Source of the DNA: Bacteroidales bacterium
Lineage (GTDB): Bacteria > Bacteroidota > Bacteroidia > Bacteroidales > JAFGXI01
Direction of reading: 5' to 3'
Assembly: GCA_016936665.1 (NCBI GenBank)
Contig: JAFGXI010000031.1
Location: 1-44,680, forward strand
DNA length: 44,680 nt
The translations under genes were made by a program, and so were the position numbers. The notes under the pieces are model-generated. The model did not search any database and was not told where the DNA came from. It was given only the letters and a program-made list of their open reading frames with translations. Shown here piece by piece: positions 1 to 9,646 of this stretch. Position 1 is the stretch's first letter, and each line of letters opens with the position of its first letter.

Positions 1-1
1 T

Positions 2-3000
2 ATCGTAGCAGGCGCAGAAGATCAAATCGCACTACAATCCGGCACGTATAATTTAACAGTTACAGATTCACACGGCTGTACACAGACATTAGGTCCAATT
101 CTTATTATTGAGCCATCAGCAATAACGTTAAGCGAAACCCATATCGATGTAACATGTAACGGAGGAAATAATGGGAGTATAGATTTAACTATTGGTGGAG
201 GAACCTCCCCATATGGTCCGATTGACTGGGATTATGATGGTATAGGAGATTTTAATGATCCAGAGGATTTAGTGAATATTGGCGCAGGAAATTACAATGT
301 AACAGTAACTGATGCAAATGGATGTCTTCAAATGCTTGGACCTATTACTATTGGAGAACCAGCCGATGCAGTTCAAATTAACATTGCAGATACAATGCAT
401 TCGTGCGGCAGTTACCAAACAGTAGTAGCAGGTTTAACGCCTCTTCCAGATGGTACAGGGTTAACGTATTCAACTAGTATAACATTAACCGAATTTGGAG
501 CAGGTCAAACTGTTACAGCAGCATCAGATATTGCTTCAATTTGCTTAAATATGGAGCATTCGTACTTAGGAGACTTAGATATACAAATTGAATGTCCTAA
601 TGGTCAAACAGCAATTCTAAAAAATTATCCTGGTGGTGGCGGTACGTTTTTAGGAGAACCTGTCGATCTTGATTGTCATACAAGTGCTGGAGATCCAAAT
701 TGTTCCACAGAAGGCGTTGGATATGATTATTGTTTTACTTCTTCTTCTACTTATGGTACAATGGTGTCTGAAGCTGGCACTTATACTTACTCTTATACAG
801 ATAATATTGGGAATAATGTTGTTAATCGATTTTATTTGCCAGCAGGGTCGTATCAACCTGAACAAGATTTTACTAATCTTATAGGTTGTCCAATTAATGG
901 TGATTGGACAATCCAAGTTTTTGATCATTTAGAAATTGACGATGGAAATATTTTCTCTTGGTTAATTAATTTTGATGCTTCCGTAAACCCTGTAGGTTTT
1001 TGTAATGGTAGTATTGATATCACTCCGACAGGAGGAACTCCTCCATATACTTATTTCTGGTCAAATGGCGAAGTAACAGAAGATATTGCAGACTTATGTG
1101 CAGGTGATTATTGTGTTACTGTTTCTGATGCAAGTGCTTGTTTTGATACTCTATGTTTTACTATACACGATATCAATATGACAGCAGCAGAAAGTCTCGT
1201 TGATGCATCGTGTATTGTATCATGTGATGGAGAAGCAACTGTAACACCAATAGGCGGATTTGCTCCTTATACCTATTTATGGAGTGACCCCATGCCACAA
1301 ACAACACCAACTGCGACAGGTTTATGTGCGGGGACTTATTTTTATACAATTACTGAATCGAACAATAATTGCGAATATATTGATTCTGTGGTGATAAACT
1401 CAGCGCCGGAAATCATAATTGATTTTACGATTGATCAAAATATTCTTTGTAACGGAGATACAACAGGACAAATTACTGCATTGCCAACAAATGGAACGGC
1501 TTCCTTTGGTTTTGCTTGGGACAATGGAGATAATACACAAACAATTTTTAACCTTAGTGCAGGTACTTATGTTGTAACTGTAACAGATGTAAACGGATGT
1601 TCGGCAGTTGATGATACAACGATTGTTGAACCATTGCCTATAAGCTTAGTTTTAGATTCGATAGTTCCATCAACTTGTTTTAATGGTTTTGATGGAGCTG
1701 TTTATATTTCTGTATCAGGAGGAACAGGGGCATATACGTTCGATTGGAGCAATGATGGTGTAGGTGATAACGATGATACTGAAGATTTATTAGGCCTACA
1801 CGCCGGTATTTATTCTTTAACTATTACCGATGTAAATGGTTGTACACAATTATTCGGCCCATATACAGTTACACAACCAACACAAATTCAGGTTTTCTCT
1901 AATATAACAAACGAAACTTGTAACAATGATTGTGATGGAAGTGTGGCTATTATTATAAATGGAGGAACCCCTGATTTTGATTTATTGTGGTCTGATGGAA
2001 CAAGTGTATCAAATGTAAATTCTTATACTTTATCAAATTTATGCGATGGTAATTATACATTGACAGTTACCGATGCTCATGGTTGCACTAAATCTGTTGG
2101 TCCATATATTGTTACGCCTGGCGACAGTTTATTTGTTAATTTCACAAACATTTCACAAGCAGTTTGTCCTACAAATTGTATCGATACAGCCACAGCAATT
2201 GCTAATGGTGGTAGTGGTAATTACAATTATGTTTGGGAAACAGGAACAAATGCGGCAACAGCTGTGAATTTATGCAAGGGCTACAATAATATTACTGTAA
2301 CAGATATTATTTCAGGATGTTTTGTTGTTGATTCTGTAATGGTCTTAGATTCAAGCAACCTTGTAGTTACTGTTGATACCATATTACACCCGGCATGTTT
2401 TAATGATGCTAATAGTGAAATTTGGATTACGATTTCCAACGGAACACCTCCATACAGCTATAGTTGGATTGGTCCAGCAGGATATACCAATAATATTGAC
2501 GAAGATATTACAGGTTTAATTGCAGGAAATTATTATTTAACTGTCAACGATGTTGGTGGTAATTGCGATTATACAGCCGTATATACTTTAATAAATCCCG
2601 ATTCTTTATACGCTAACTTAAATATTGTGAGCACACTCAATTGTAGCGGAGACTGTGATGGTGTTGTTCAAGCTATAAACGAGCAGGGAGGAACAATGCC
2701 TTACGATTATGCTTGGTCGAATGGCGATATTCTGACGATGGCAGATTCGCTTTGTGCAGGTTTCGTAAATCTGACATTAACAGATGCTCACAATTGTGCG
2801 TTTGTTGACTCTATCGAGTTAGTTCAACCGACACAATTAACAACAAGTATCAACTTAATAGATACATTAACTTGTTTTGGCGATTGCGATGCTAGTGCTC
2901 AAGTAGTACCAGCAGGAGGAACCGCCCCATTTAGTTTTGAATGGACAAGTGGTAATACTATAGATACAGCTAATGGATTATGCGCTGGATGGCATTTTGT

Positions 3001-6000
3001 GACTGTTACGGATGCTAATGGCTGTTCTGTTATAGATTCGATAGAGATTTTAGAACCAATCGAATTAACAGCCAATGCTACCGTCAACAACTCTGTACTT
3101 TGTAATGGAGATTGCTCAGGTAGTGTGACCATTACGGCCGCAGGCGGTACCGATGGTAATGTTTCTGCTTATACTTTTGATTGGCCTGATGGTCAGTCGG
3201 GTGTTGATTTAACTCAGATTGATACCTTATGTGTCGGTTTTCATACAGTTACCGTAACCGATATAGTAGGATGTACTGTAGAAACGACTTTTGAGGTTGA
3301 AGATGTTTCCGATCTTGCATTAGATTCAATTACTAGTACAGGTATTTTATGTTATGGCGATTGTAACGGCTCTTATACTGTTGGAGCAACAGGCGGAACA
3401 GCACCATATTCTTTTAGTTGGTCGAATGGCGATAATGATTTAAATGTGACAGAATCATCGGCTAATAGCTTATGCAATCAAGTGTATTGGGTAACCGTTA
3501 CAGATGCTAATTTCTGTACCGACATCGATTCGGTACATTTAATTCAACCTGATAGCATTTACATTAATTGGGAAATATTTAATATCACTTGTAATGGTGA
3601 TACAGATGGCGAGATAACCGCTCATGTTCAAGGCGGTACAGTGCCAGTATATGATTTTGTGTGGGAAGATTTTCCTCTTATTAATGATAGTATGATTACG
3701 GGTTTATCTGCTGGGACTTATCCTCTAACTTTTACAGATAATAATGGCTGTCAGTTTACCGATTCTGCACAAGTTGTAGAGCCCGCTGCAGTACAAGTAA
3801 GTGCTGTAGATACCATTATGAACGCTTGTTTTGGAGATTGTAATGGACAGGTAATGGTTGAAGCCATTGGAGGTACAGAAGCTGGTGAGTACGACTTTAT
3901 TTGGAACGATCCTTTAAATACGGTAAACGATACAGTTGTAGGGCTATGTGATGGAACATACAGGGTTTATGCCGAAGATGATAATGGCTGTAGGGATAGT
4001 TTATTTATTGATATTGTAAGTCCTACCGAAATACAAATAACATTCTCAACAATTGATGCTGCTTGTAATGGAGGCACTGACGGACAAGCTATTGCAAATG
4101 TATCCGGGGGTGTTGGACCATATACTTATTTATGGGAAGCAGGAGGCACACAAATAGATTCTCTATATCAAGATTTATCTTCTGGCTGGTATTATGTAAC
4201 GGTAGAAGACCTCAATGGCTGTATTAAAAATGACAGTATTCTTATTCAAGATAACTCAAGTATTGTTGTTTCTGTTTTAGATTCGTCTATGGTGAGTTGT
4301 TATGGCTTATGCGATGCTTACTACAGAGTAGAAGCTTCTGGAGGACAAGCACCTTATAGTTATTCGTGGCCAACTATACCAGTTGATAATGATTCTTTAG
4401 CAGAAAACCTTTGCGTTGGTACTTATAATTTAACAGTAACTGATGCATTGAATTGTACTTTTGTAATGCCTTACGATGTTACACAACCAGACTCAATAAG
4501 TTTGACTTTCGATTCAACCAATGTGGCTTGTTTTGGAGGAAATACAGGAGAGGCTATTGTTCATGTTACAGGAGGGACTATAGCAGCAGGTAATTATTAT
4601 TCTTATAGTTGGACACCAGCAGGTTATACATTACCAACATCGCCAGTCGATTCCGTTTATTCAGATTTAATTGCTGGTTGGTATACCGTTCAAATTACAG
4701 ATGATAATGGCTGTACGAAGCTTGATTCTGTTCAGATAATAGAACCTACAGAAATGACTGCTATGTTTAGCAATGTAAGCTCATTATTATGTTATGGCGA
4801 TACTGGTACAGCAACCGTAACGCCTAACGGTGGTGTCCCTCCATATACTTATTTATGGGATTCTTCTGAAACGGATTCTATTGCAGATACGTTAACAGGA
4901 GGTATGCATTATGTCACCATTACGGATGCCAATGGTTGTAATCATATCGATTCTATAGAAATTGTTTCGCCTAACGAGTTATTGGTGGATAGCGTTACCA
5001 TAACACCAACAGCTTGTGGAGTTGTATGTACAGGCGAAGCAATCGCTTATGTTTCGGGTGGTACACCAAATTATACTTATAATTGGTCGGCAGGCACGGC
5101 AACAGATAGCTTAGTTACAGGACTTTGTTTTGGAAATATCAATCTTATAGTGACCGATGCAAACAACTGTCAAGTTTCTTCTAGTCAATTGATACCAGAC
5201 GATTCTGATTTAGACATCAATATTGTAGATTCGACTATGATTCACTGTGCCGGAGACTCAACAGGTTCTGCATTAGCAGTGGTTACAGGAGGGACTATTC
5301 CTTATACGATTAATTGGTCGAATGGCGATATGGTTATTGATAACGATTCATTGCTTGCTGATACCTTAGCCGTAGGCTGGTATTATGTGACAGTGCAAGA
5401 CCTTAATTTATGTCAAGATATTGATTCTGTTCAGATTATAGAAGAAGATGTGTTGGCAGTAGATCCTGTAATAGGAAGTGAGAGTTGTGGTGTAGAAGGT
5501 TTTGGAACTATAGATCTACAGGCTTATGGCGGTGTTCCTCCATATACTTTCGATTGGGCTGAAGTAGCAGATCAAACGGAATATATAGACACACTAGCGA
5601 ATGGTATGTATCATTTCACGGTAACAGATGATGCGGGTTGTCAAGTCATCGATTCTATAAACTTAGTGGCGCCGTTAGCCCTAGATATTCAAATAGATTC
5701 AGTCATGAATGTCTTGTGTTTTGGAGACTCTACAGGCTATGCCATTGCCAATGTCTCAGGTGGCACCTTACCATATTCTTATATTTGGTCTAATGGTGAC
5801 ACCGATACCATTGCTGATACATTATCAGCAGGTTGGTATTATTTAACAGTACAAGATAACGGCTCTTGTCAGGGTGTAGATAGCATTTTAATAGAAGAAC
5901 CACCTCAGTTGATTGTAACTTTAACAGATACCACTCAGGTTAATTGTGGGCAATGTGATGGTACAGCAACCGTAGCTGTAACAGGAGGCGTTACGCCATA

Positions 6001-7606
6001 TGTTTACGATTGGGGAGCGAATGCAGCTAACCAAGCCACGCCAAATGCTACAGGTTTATGTGCCGATATTTATAACTTAATAGTTGTCGATTCTAATTTA
6101 TGTTCTGCAAATATTCAAGTCGAAATAGACGATACCTCAAGCTTATCCTTATCAATTGTCGATACAAGCATGATATTATGTTATGGCATGTGTAATGGTA
6201 GTTTAGTAGCTGTAGCGGATAGCGGCCAATTAGATTATAATATCTCATGGTACTCCATTGCAGATTATGGAACAGCTTTAGGAACGGTAGTCGACGATAC
6301 ATTAGAATTGAATAATCTTTGCGCAGATACACTAAAATTAACAGTAGTAGATAATGTTGGCTGTTCAGAATCTGTGCAGATTGCTATAACAGAACCGGAT
6401 TCTTTATACCTCAATCTAATAGTAAGCAGTATGGCTTGTTACAACGATACTTCAGGGTCAATTGTGGCTCAGGGCATGGGAGGAACACCAGAATATTCTT
6501 ACTTATGGCAAGATGGAACGCTTAACGATACATTGTTCGATTTATTAGCAGGAACATACAGAATCACTTTAACCGATGCAAACGGATGTTTCGTTATTGA
6601 CTCGTCGGAGGTAATTACAACACCACCGATTTTCGACACAATTATTCAAACCGGAATATCGCTTTGCGCATACGATACCGATAATGAACTGGATTTACAA
6701 GTCAATGGAGGAATAATGCCATACACATATTTATGGTCGAACGATTCTATTACCGAAGACTTAGCAGGAATAGCTGGAGGAACTTATGTGGTTACAATTA
6801 CCGATAATGCAGGCTGTTATAAATTGGATTCTATATCTATTAGACCAGCCATTGTATTCGATTTTGGTGTAGGCAACGATACTATTATGTGTCCCGGGGA
6901 CACTCTTCAGTTAAATGCGTGGGCCAATACTCCCCAATGGAACGCTAATTTCTACCATTGGATAAGTTCAGATTTTATATCAGATACATTGGCTCAATCG
7001 CCATATGTTTATCCTGATTCTTCTATGATTTTTTATTTGACAGTCGACAGTATTTGTAAAGACACAGCATCTATTTACGTTCAGTTGTACGACACAATAG
7101 GAGTATATGCCGGCCCAGATGAAGAAATACTTAAAGACCAAGAGGTTCAATTAAGCGCAAGCATACACGATAGTATTATTTCATATTTATGGTCGCCAGC
7201 AATCGGATTGTCGAACGATACAATATACAACCCAGTTGCAGGTCCAAAAGAAACAGTCGTCTATTTACTTAAAGTACAAAATATTTATGGTTGTTACGAG
7301 TACGATACTTTAATTGTAAACGTAATTCCTGAAATTATTTTCCCAACAGGTATTACGCCTAATGGCGATGGAACAAACGATGTATGGATAATCGATTATG
7401 TTGAAAAATTCCCAGACATAGAAATTTGGATATTTAACCGATGGGGAGAGGAGCTGTTCTATTCTAATGGCTATCCTGCAAATGAACGTTGGGACGGTAC
7501 ATATAAAGGTAAAGATTTACCGGTAGGAACCTATTACTATATGGTAAAACTTAACGATGGAATTCATAATGATCCGATTACAGGTCCAATTACAATTGTG
7601 AGATAG
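2..7606 (+). CDS. SprB-like giant repeat adhesin, T9SS substrate (5' partial)
   Basis: The reading frame is open from base 2, so the gene starts upstream; about 2,534 residues are visible. It is built from roughly 27 SprB-type repeats of about 70-90 residues, each with a GGTxPYxYxW core, an LxAGxYxVTVTD strand and a closing NGC. SprB repeats are typical of surface adhesins moved by the Bacteroidota gliding machinery. Around bases 400-970 the repeats are interrupted by a domain resembling the proprotein convertase P-domain (LGDLDIQI near its start, GDWTIQVFDH near its end). The last 350 residues hold PKD/Ig-like segments and a gliding-motility-associated C-terminal domain (ITPNGDGTNDVW, IFNRWGEELF, VGTYYYMV), a type B T9SS sorting domain. 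The next gene is PorP/SprF-like, the usual partner for export and surface attachment. Repeats have diverged, so the array is old. Gliding itself is inferred, not shown. Confidence 0.9.
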   Translation: MVAGAEDQIALQSGTYNLTVTDSHGCTQTLGPILIIEPSAITLSETHIDVTCNGGNNGSIDLTIGGGTSPYGPIDWDYDGIGDFNDPEDLVNIGAGNYNVTVTDANGCLQMLGPITIGEPADAVQINIADTMHSCGSYQTVVAGLTPLPDGTGLTYSTSITLTEFGAGQTVTAASDIASICLNMEHSYLGDLDIQIECPNGQTAILKNYPGGGGTFLGEPVDLDCHTSAGDPNCSTEGVGYDYCFTSSSTYGTMVSEAGTYTYSYTDNIGNNVVNRFYLPAGSYQPEQDFTNLIGCPINGDWTIQVFDHLEIDDGNIFSWLINFDASVNPVGFCNGSIDITPTGGTPPYTYFWSNGEVTEDIADLCAGDYCVTVSDASACFDTLCFTIHDINMTAAESLVDASCIVSCDGEATVTPIGGFAPYTYLWSDPMPQTTPTATGLCAGTYFYTITESNNNCEYIDSVVINSAPEIIIDFTIDQNILCNGDTTGQITALPTNGTASFGFAWDNGDNTQTIFNLSAGTYVVTVTDVNGCSAVDDTTIVEPLPISLVLDSIVPSTCFNGFDGAVYISVSGGTGAYTFDWSNDGVGDNDDTEDLLGLHAGIYSLTITDVNGCTQLFGPYTVTQPTQIQVFSNITNETCNNDCDGSVAIIINGGTPDFDLLWSDGTSVSNVNSYTLSNLCDGNYTLTVTDAHGCTKSVGPYIVTPGDSLFVNFTNISQAVCPTNCIDTATAIANGGSGNYNYVWETGTNAATAVNLCKGYNNITVTDIISGCFVVDSVMVLDSSNLVVTVDTILHPACFNDANSEIWITISNGTPPYSYSWIGPAGYTNNIDEDITGLIAGNYYLTVNDVGGNCDYTAVYTLINPDSLYANLNIVSTLNCSGDCDGVVQAINEQGGTMPYDYAWSNGDILTMADSLCAGFVNLTLTDAHNCAFVDSIELVQPTQLTTSINLIDTLTCFGDCDASAQVVPAGGTAPFSFEWTSGNTIDTANGLCAGWHFVTVTDANGCSVIDSIEILEPIELTANATVNNSVLCNGDCSGSVTITAAGGTDGNVSAYTFDWPDGQSGVDLTQIDTLCVGFHTVTVTDIVGCTVETTFEVEDVSDLALDSITSTGILCYGDCNGSYTVGATGGTAPYSFSWSNGDNDLNVTESSANSLCNQVYWVTVTDANFCTDIDSVHLIQPDSIYINWEIFNITCNGDTDGEITAHVQGGTVPVYDFVWEDFPLINDSMITGLSAGTYPLTFTDNNGCQFTDSAQVVEPAAVQVSAVDTIMNACFGDCNGQVMVEAIGGTEAGEYDFIWNDPLNTVNDTVVGLCDGTYRVYAEDDNGCRDSLFIDIVSPTEIQITFSTIDAACNGGTDGQAIANVSGGVGPYTYLWEAGGTQIDSLYQDLSSGWYYVTVEDLNGCIKNDSILIQDNSSIVVSVLDSSMVSCYGLCDAYYRVEASGGQAPYSYSWPTIPVDNDSLAENLCVGTYNLTVTDALNCTFVMPYDVTQPDSISLTFDSTNVACFGGNTGEAIVHVTGGTIAAGNYYSYSWTPAGYTLPTSPVDSVYSDLIAGWYTVQITDDNGCTKLDSVQIIEPTEMTAMFSNVSSLLCYGDTGTATVTPNGGVPPYTYLWDSSETDSIADTLTGGMHYVTITDANGCNHIDSIEIVSPNELLVDSVTITPTACGVVCTGEAIAYVSGGTPNYTYNWSAGTATDSLVTGLCFGNINLIVTDANNCQVSSSQLIPDDSDLDINIVDSTMIHCAGDSTGSALAVVTGGTIPYTINWSNGDMVIDNDSLLADTLAVGWYYVTVQDLNLCQDIDSVQIIEEDVLAVDPVIGSESCGVEGFGTIDLQAYGGVPPYTFDWAEVADQTEYIDTLANGMYHFTVTDDAGCQVIDSINLVAPLALDIQIDSVMNVLCFGDSTGYAIANVSGGTLPYSYIWSNGDTDTIADTLSAGWYYLTVQDNGSCQGVDSILIEEPPQLIVTLTDTTQVNCGQCDGTATVAVTGGVTPYVYDWGANAANQATPNATGLCADIYNLIVVDSNLCSANIQVEIDDTSSLSLSIVDTSMILCYGMCNGSLVAVADSGQLDYNISWYSIADYGTALGTVVDDTLELNNLCADTLKLTVVDNVGCSESVQIAITEPDSLYLNLIVSSMACYNDTSGSIVAQGMGGTPEYSYLWQDGTLNDTLFDLLAGTYRITLTDANGCFVIDSSEVITTPPIFDTIIQTGISLCAYDTDNELDLQVNGGIMPYTYLWSNDSITEDLAGIAGGTYVVTITDNAGCYKLDSISIRPAIVFDFGVGNDTIMCPGDTLQLNAWANTPQWNANFYHWISSDFISDTLAQSPYVYPDSSMIFYLTVDSICKDTASIYVQLYDTIGVYAGPDEEILKDQEVQLSASIHDSIISYLWSPAIGLSNDTIYNPVAGPKETVVYLLKVQNIYGCYEYDTLIVNVIPEIIFPTGITPNGDGTNDVWIIDYVEKFPDIEIWIFNRWGEELFYSNGYPANERWDGTYKGKDLPVGTYYYMVKLNDGIHNDPITGPITIVR

Positions 7607-7614
7607 ATTTAAAA

Positions 7615-8550
7615 ATGATGAACATGAAAGCAAATAAAAAATATATATTGATCTTCGCCTTAGGTTTATTGTTTTTAACTCAAGGAAAAGCACAGCAGAT
7701 ACCTCATTTTTCTCAATTTTGGTTCAACGAATATTTGTTAAATCCTGCATTTGCAGGCACCAAACCTTATTATCAGGCAAAATCGAATAACCGATACCAA
7801 TGGGTAGGGGTCGATGACTCTCCTAAAACTTTTATATTAAGTGGTTTCGGCCCTGAAAGAAAAAAAGATATGGGATATGGAGCTCAGGTTTTTAGCGATG
7901 TGACAGGCCCAACAAGTCGTTTGGGTTTTTACGGTTCATATGCATATAATTTGAGAATAAAAGACGACATCCGAATATCAATGGGCTTATCCCTTGGTTT
8001 ACTGCAATTTAAAATCGATGGTAGCCAAATAATTTGGCACGATCAGGGCGACTTGTATGGCGATGCTGTTTATGTAGAATATTTGCCCGATGCCGATTTT
8101 GGTACGATGGTATATGCCGAAAATTGGCATGGGGGTATTGTTGCCAAACAATTGTTCAATTATAAACTTAAATTTAACGATGTGGATGCATTAGGTTTTA
8201 ATCGCCTTAAAACACATTTTATTGCTCATGGTGCATATCGTTACGATTTTAATGATGATTGGTCTGCCGAAGCCTTTGCTCAGATTAAAATGATGCTGCC
8301 TGCTCCTATTCAGCTAGATCTCGGAGCCAGAGCAATTTGGAAAAAAATGGCTTGGGCTGGTTTGTCGTGGAGAACTATGGATGCTGTTTCTATTATGATT
8401 GGGTACGAATATGAAGAGCAAATATCATTTGGTTATTCATATGATATCACAACTTCAAAATTAAATCAGGCTACAACAGGCACTCATGAAATAATGATCG
8501 GCTTTAAATTTTCAAAAATTAAGAAAAGTTCAGAAAAGTCTAAATTTTAA
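7615..8550 (+). CDS. PorP/SprF family T9SS outer-membrane protein
   Basis: A 311-residue protein with a cleavable signal peptide (hydrophobic stretch to about residue 26, ending GKAQQ) followed by a beta-strand-rich region. The opening QIPHFSQFWFNEYLLNPAFAG is the PorP/SprF signature. In Flavobacterium johnsoniae SprF is needed to place SprB on the surface, and related proteins anchor other type B cargo. It lies 8 bp after the giant repeat protein, so the two are probably cotranscribed and act as cargo and partner. Three Met codons lie close together (7615, 7618, 7624) and the exact start among them is uncertain. Family assignment is firm; specificity for the upstream adhesin is inferred from adjacency. 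Confidence 0.9.
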   Translation: MMNMKANKKYILIFALGLLFLTQGKAQQIPHFSQFWFNEYLLNPAFAGTKPYYQAKSNNRYQWVGVDDSPKTFILSGFGPERKKDMGYGAQVFSDVTGPTSRLGFYGSYAYNLRIKDDIRISMGLSLGLLQFKIDGSQIIWHDQGDLYGDAVYVEYLPDADFGTMVYAENWHGGIVAKQLFNYKLKFNDVDALGFNRLKTHFIAHGAYRYDFNDDWSAEAFAQIKMMLPAPIQLDLGARAIWKKMAWAGLSWRTMDAVSIMIGYEYEEQISFGYSYDITTSKLNQATTGTHEIMIGFKFSKIKKSSEKSKF

Positions 8551-8588
8551 AATAATAACTTTGGTTCCTAAAGCAGGTCTATTTTTTG

Positions 8589-9431
8589 ATGAAAATATAT
8601 AAAGTTAATTTTTGGTTTTTTGTTGTTGTTCTATTGTTTTCATTCTTGTTACATTCTTGTAAAAGCGACACCGATAAAATTATCGATGAAGAAACAATGA
8701 CTAAAATATTGGTAGATGTTCACTTGGCCGATGGCGTGTTAAACGCTCAAAGCTTTCCTATCGACCAGCAAATGTTGCCGGAAAATTATTACAAAAACAT
8801 ACTAAAAAAATATCAAATCGATCGCCCTACATTCGATTCGGCAGTATCGCAATATTCTAAAGACAGACCTGCGTATATCGCATTGTATGAGAATGTTATT
8901 GAACAATTGACAACCAAAGGAAGCCTACTCAAGCAAAGTAAGAAGAAGCAGGGAGGGACTTTGGTCAATGGAGACGATTATTCGTTTACATTCGAAAGCA
9001 GTTTCGACGACGATAATTTACTTCGTCCGAACGATAAAAAAGCCTTAAGCAGTTATGTTGCTAAATCGGGAGATTTATCGTTTTATGTTGAAGGCAACAG
9101 TTTTGCACTTGGGCATAAAGACGTTTATAAGAATGCAATTGACGAAGTCGATTTTACTTTGTCGGCTTGGGTTTATTACGATTCTATACCCGAAAAATTA
9201 GCAAGTTGGGCATTTACTTTAGAAATACACAACAATATTGAAGTAGTCTATTATTATCCTTTCAGCCTTTTAAATCTTAAACCTAAACAGTGGACTTTGC
9301 TAAAAGTTAAAACCACTTTGAGTTTAGAAAAACCTAAAACCAATGTTGCGATACGTTCTTATATCTTCAATCCAAAAAATAATTATTTTTATGTTGATGA
9401 TATGAAACTTCAAATAAAGAAAAAGCAATAA
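8589..9431 (+). CDS. DUF4296-type lipoprotein with extra C-terminal domain
   Basis: I take the ATG at 8589 (280 residues); a TTG one codon earlier is possible. A lipoprotein signal ends in FLLHSC with Cys24 as the predicted acylated residue. Residues about 30-115 resemble DUF4296 (ILVDVHLADG, then ENYYKNILKKY and a YxxxRPxYIxLYENVI segment), a Bacteroidota lipoprotein family of unknown function. The remaining ~150 residues read as a beta-sandwich (FTLSAWVYYDS, WTLLKVKTTL, NYFYVDDMKLQI), somewhat like concanavalin/carbohydrate-binding folds. That tail is unusual, since DUF4296 proteins are generally short. It is 38 bp after the PorP/SprF gene and probably in the same operon, which suggests a cell-envelope role with the adhesin. 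Function unknown. Confidence 0.7.
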   Translation: MKIYKVNFWFFVVVLLFSFLLHSCKSDTDKIIDEETMTKILVDVHLADGVLNAQSFPIDQQMLPENYYKNILKKYQIDRPTFDSAVSQYSKDRPAYIALYENVIEQLTTKGSLLKQSKKKQGGTLVNGDDYSFTFESSFDDDNLLRPNDKKALSSYVAKSGDLSFYVEGNSFALGHKDVYKNAIDEVDFTLSAWVYYDSIPEKLASWAFTLEIHNNIEVVYYYPFSLLNLKPKQWTLLKVKTTLSLEKPKTNVAIRSYIFNPKNNYFYVDDMKLQIKKKQ

Positions 9432-9460
9432 GAAGGTTTTGCTACAAAATTTAAATTGAC

Positions 9461-9492
9461 TTTCCGAGTTTTATAATATTTTACTAGCTTTG
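9461..9492 (+). promoter_or_regulatory. Candidate promoter for the secreted nuclease-family gene
   Basis: TAGCTTTG at 9485-9492 matches the Bacteroidota -7 element TAnnTTTG. A weak -33 element (TTTC, 9461-9464) sits 20 bp upstream. The 5' leader to the ATG at 9647 would be about 150 nt. The same -7 octamer is used upstream of rplU. Confidence 0.4.
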
Positions 9493-9646
9493 CACCCCTT
9501 CTAACCAATATTAGTTGATTTCGATTATAGTTCAAATTGATCAATTATAAACGATGTAAGCTTGTATTTACCACTCAAAGTTTCAAACGAACGTAAATAA
9601 AACACATCGAAAATTCAATTAGACTCATAAAATTAAATTTTAACAT

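Noticed and set aside
2..7606. The giant gene looked at first like a DNA-level tandem repeat array or CRISPR-like structure
   Set aside because: The repetition is at protein level; the bases of the repeats have diverged and there are no uniform repeats or spacers.
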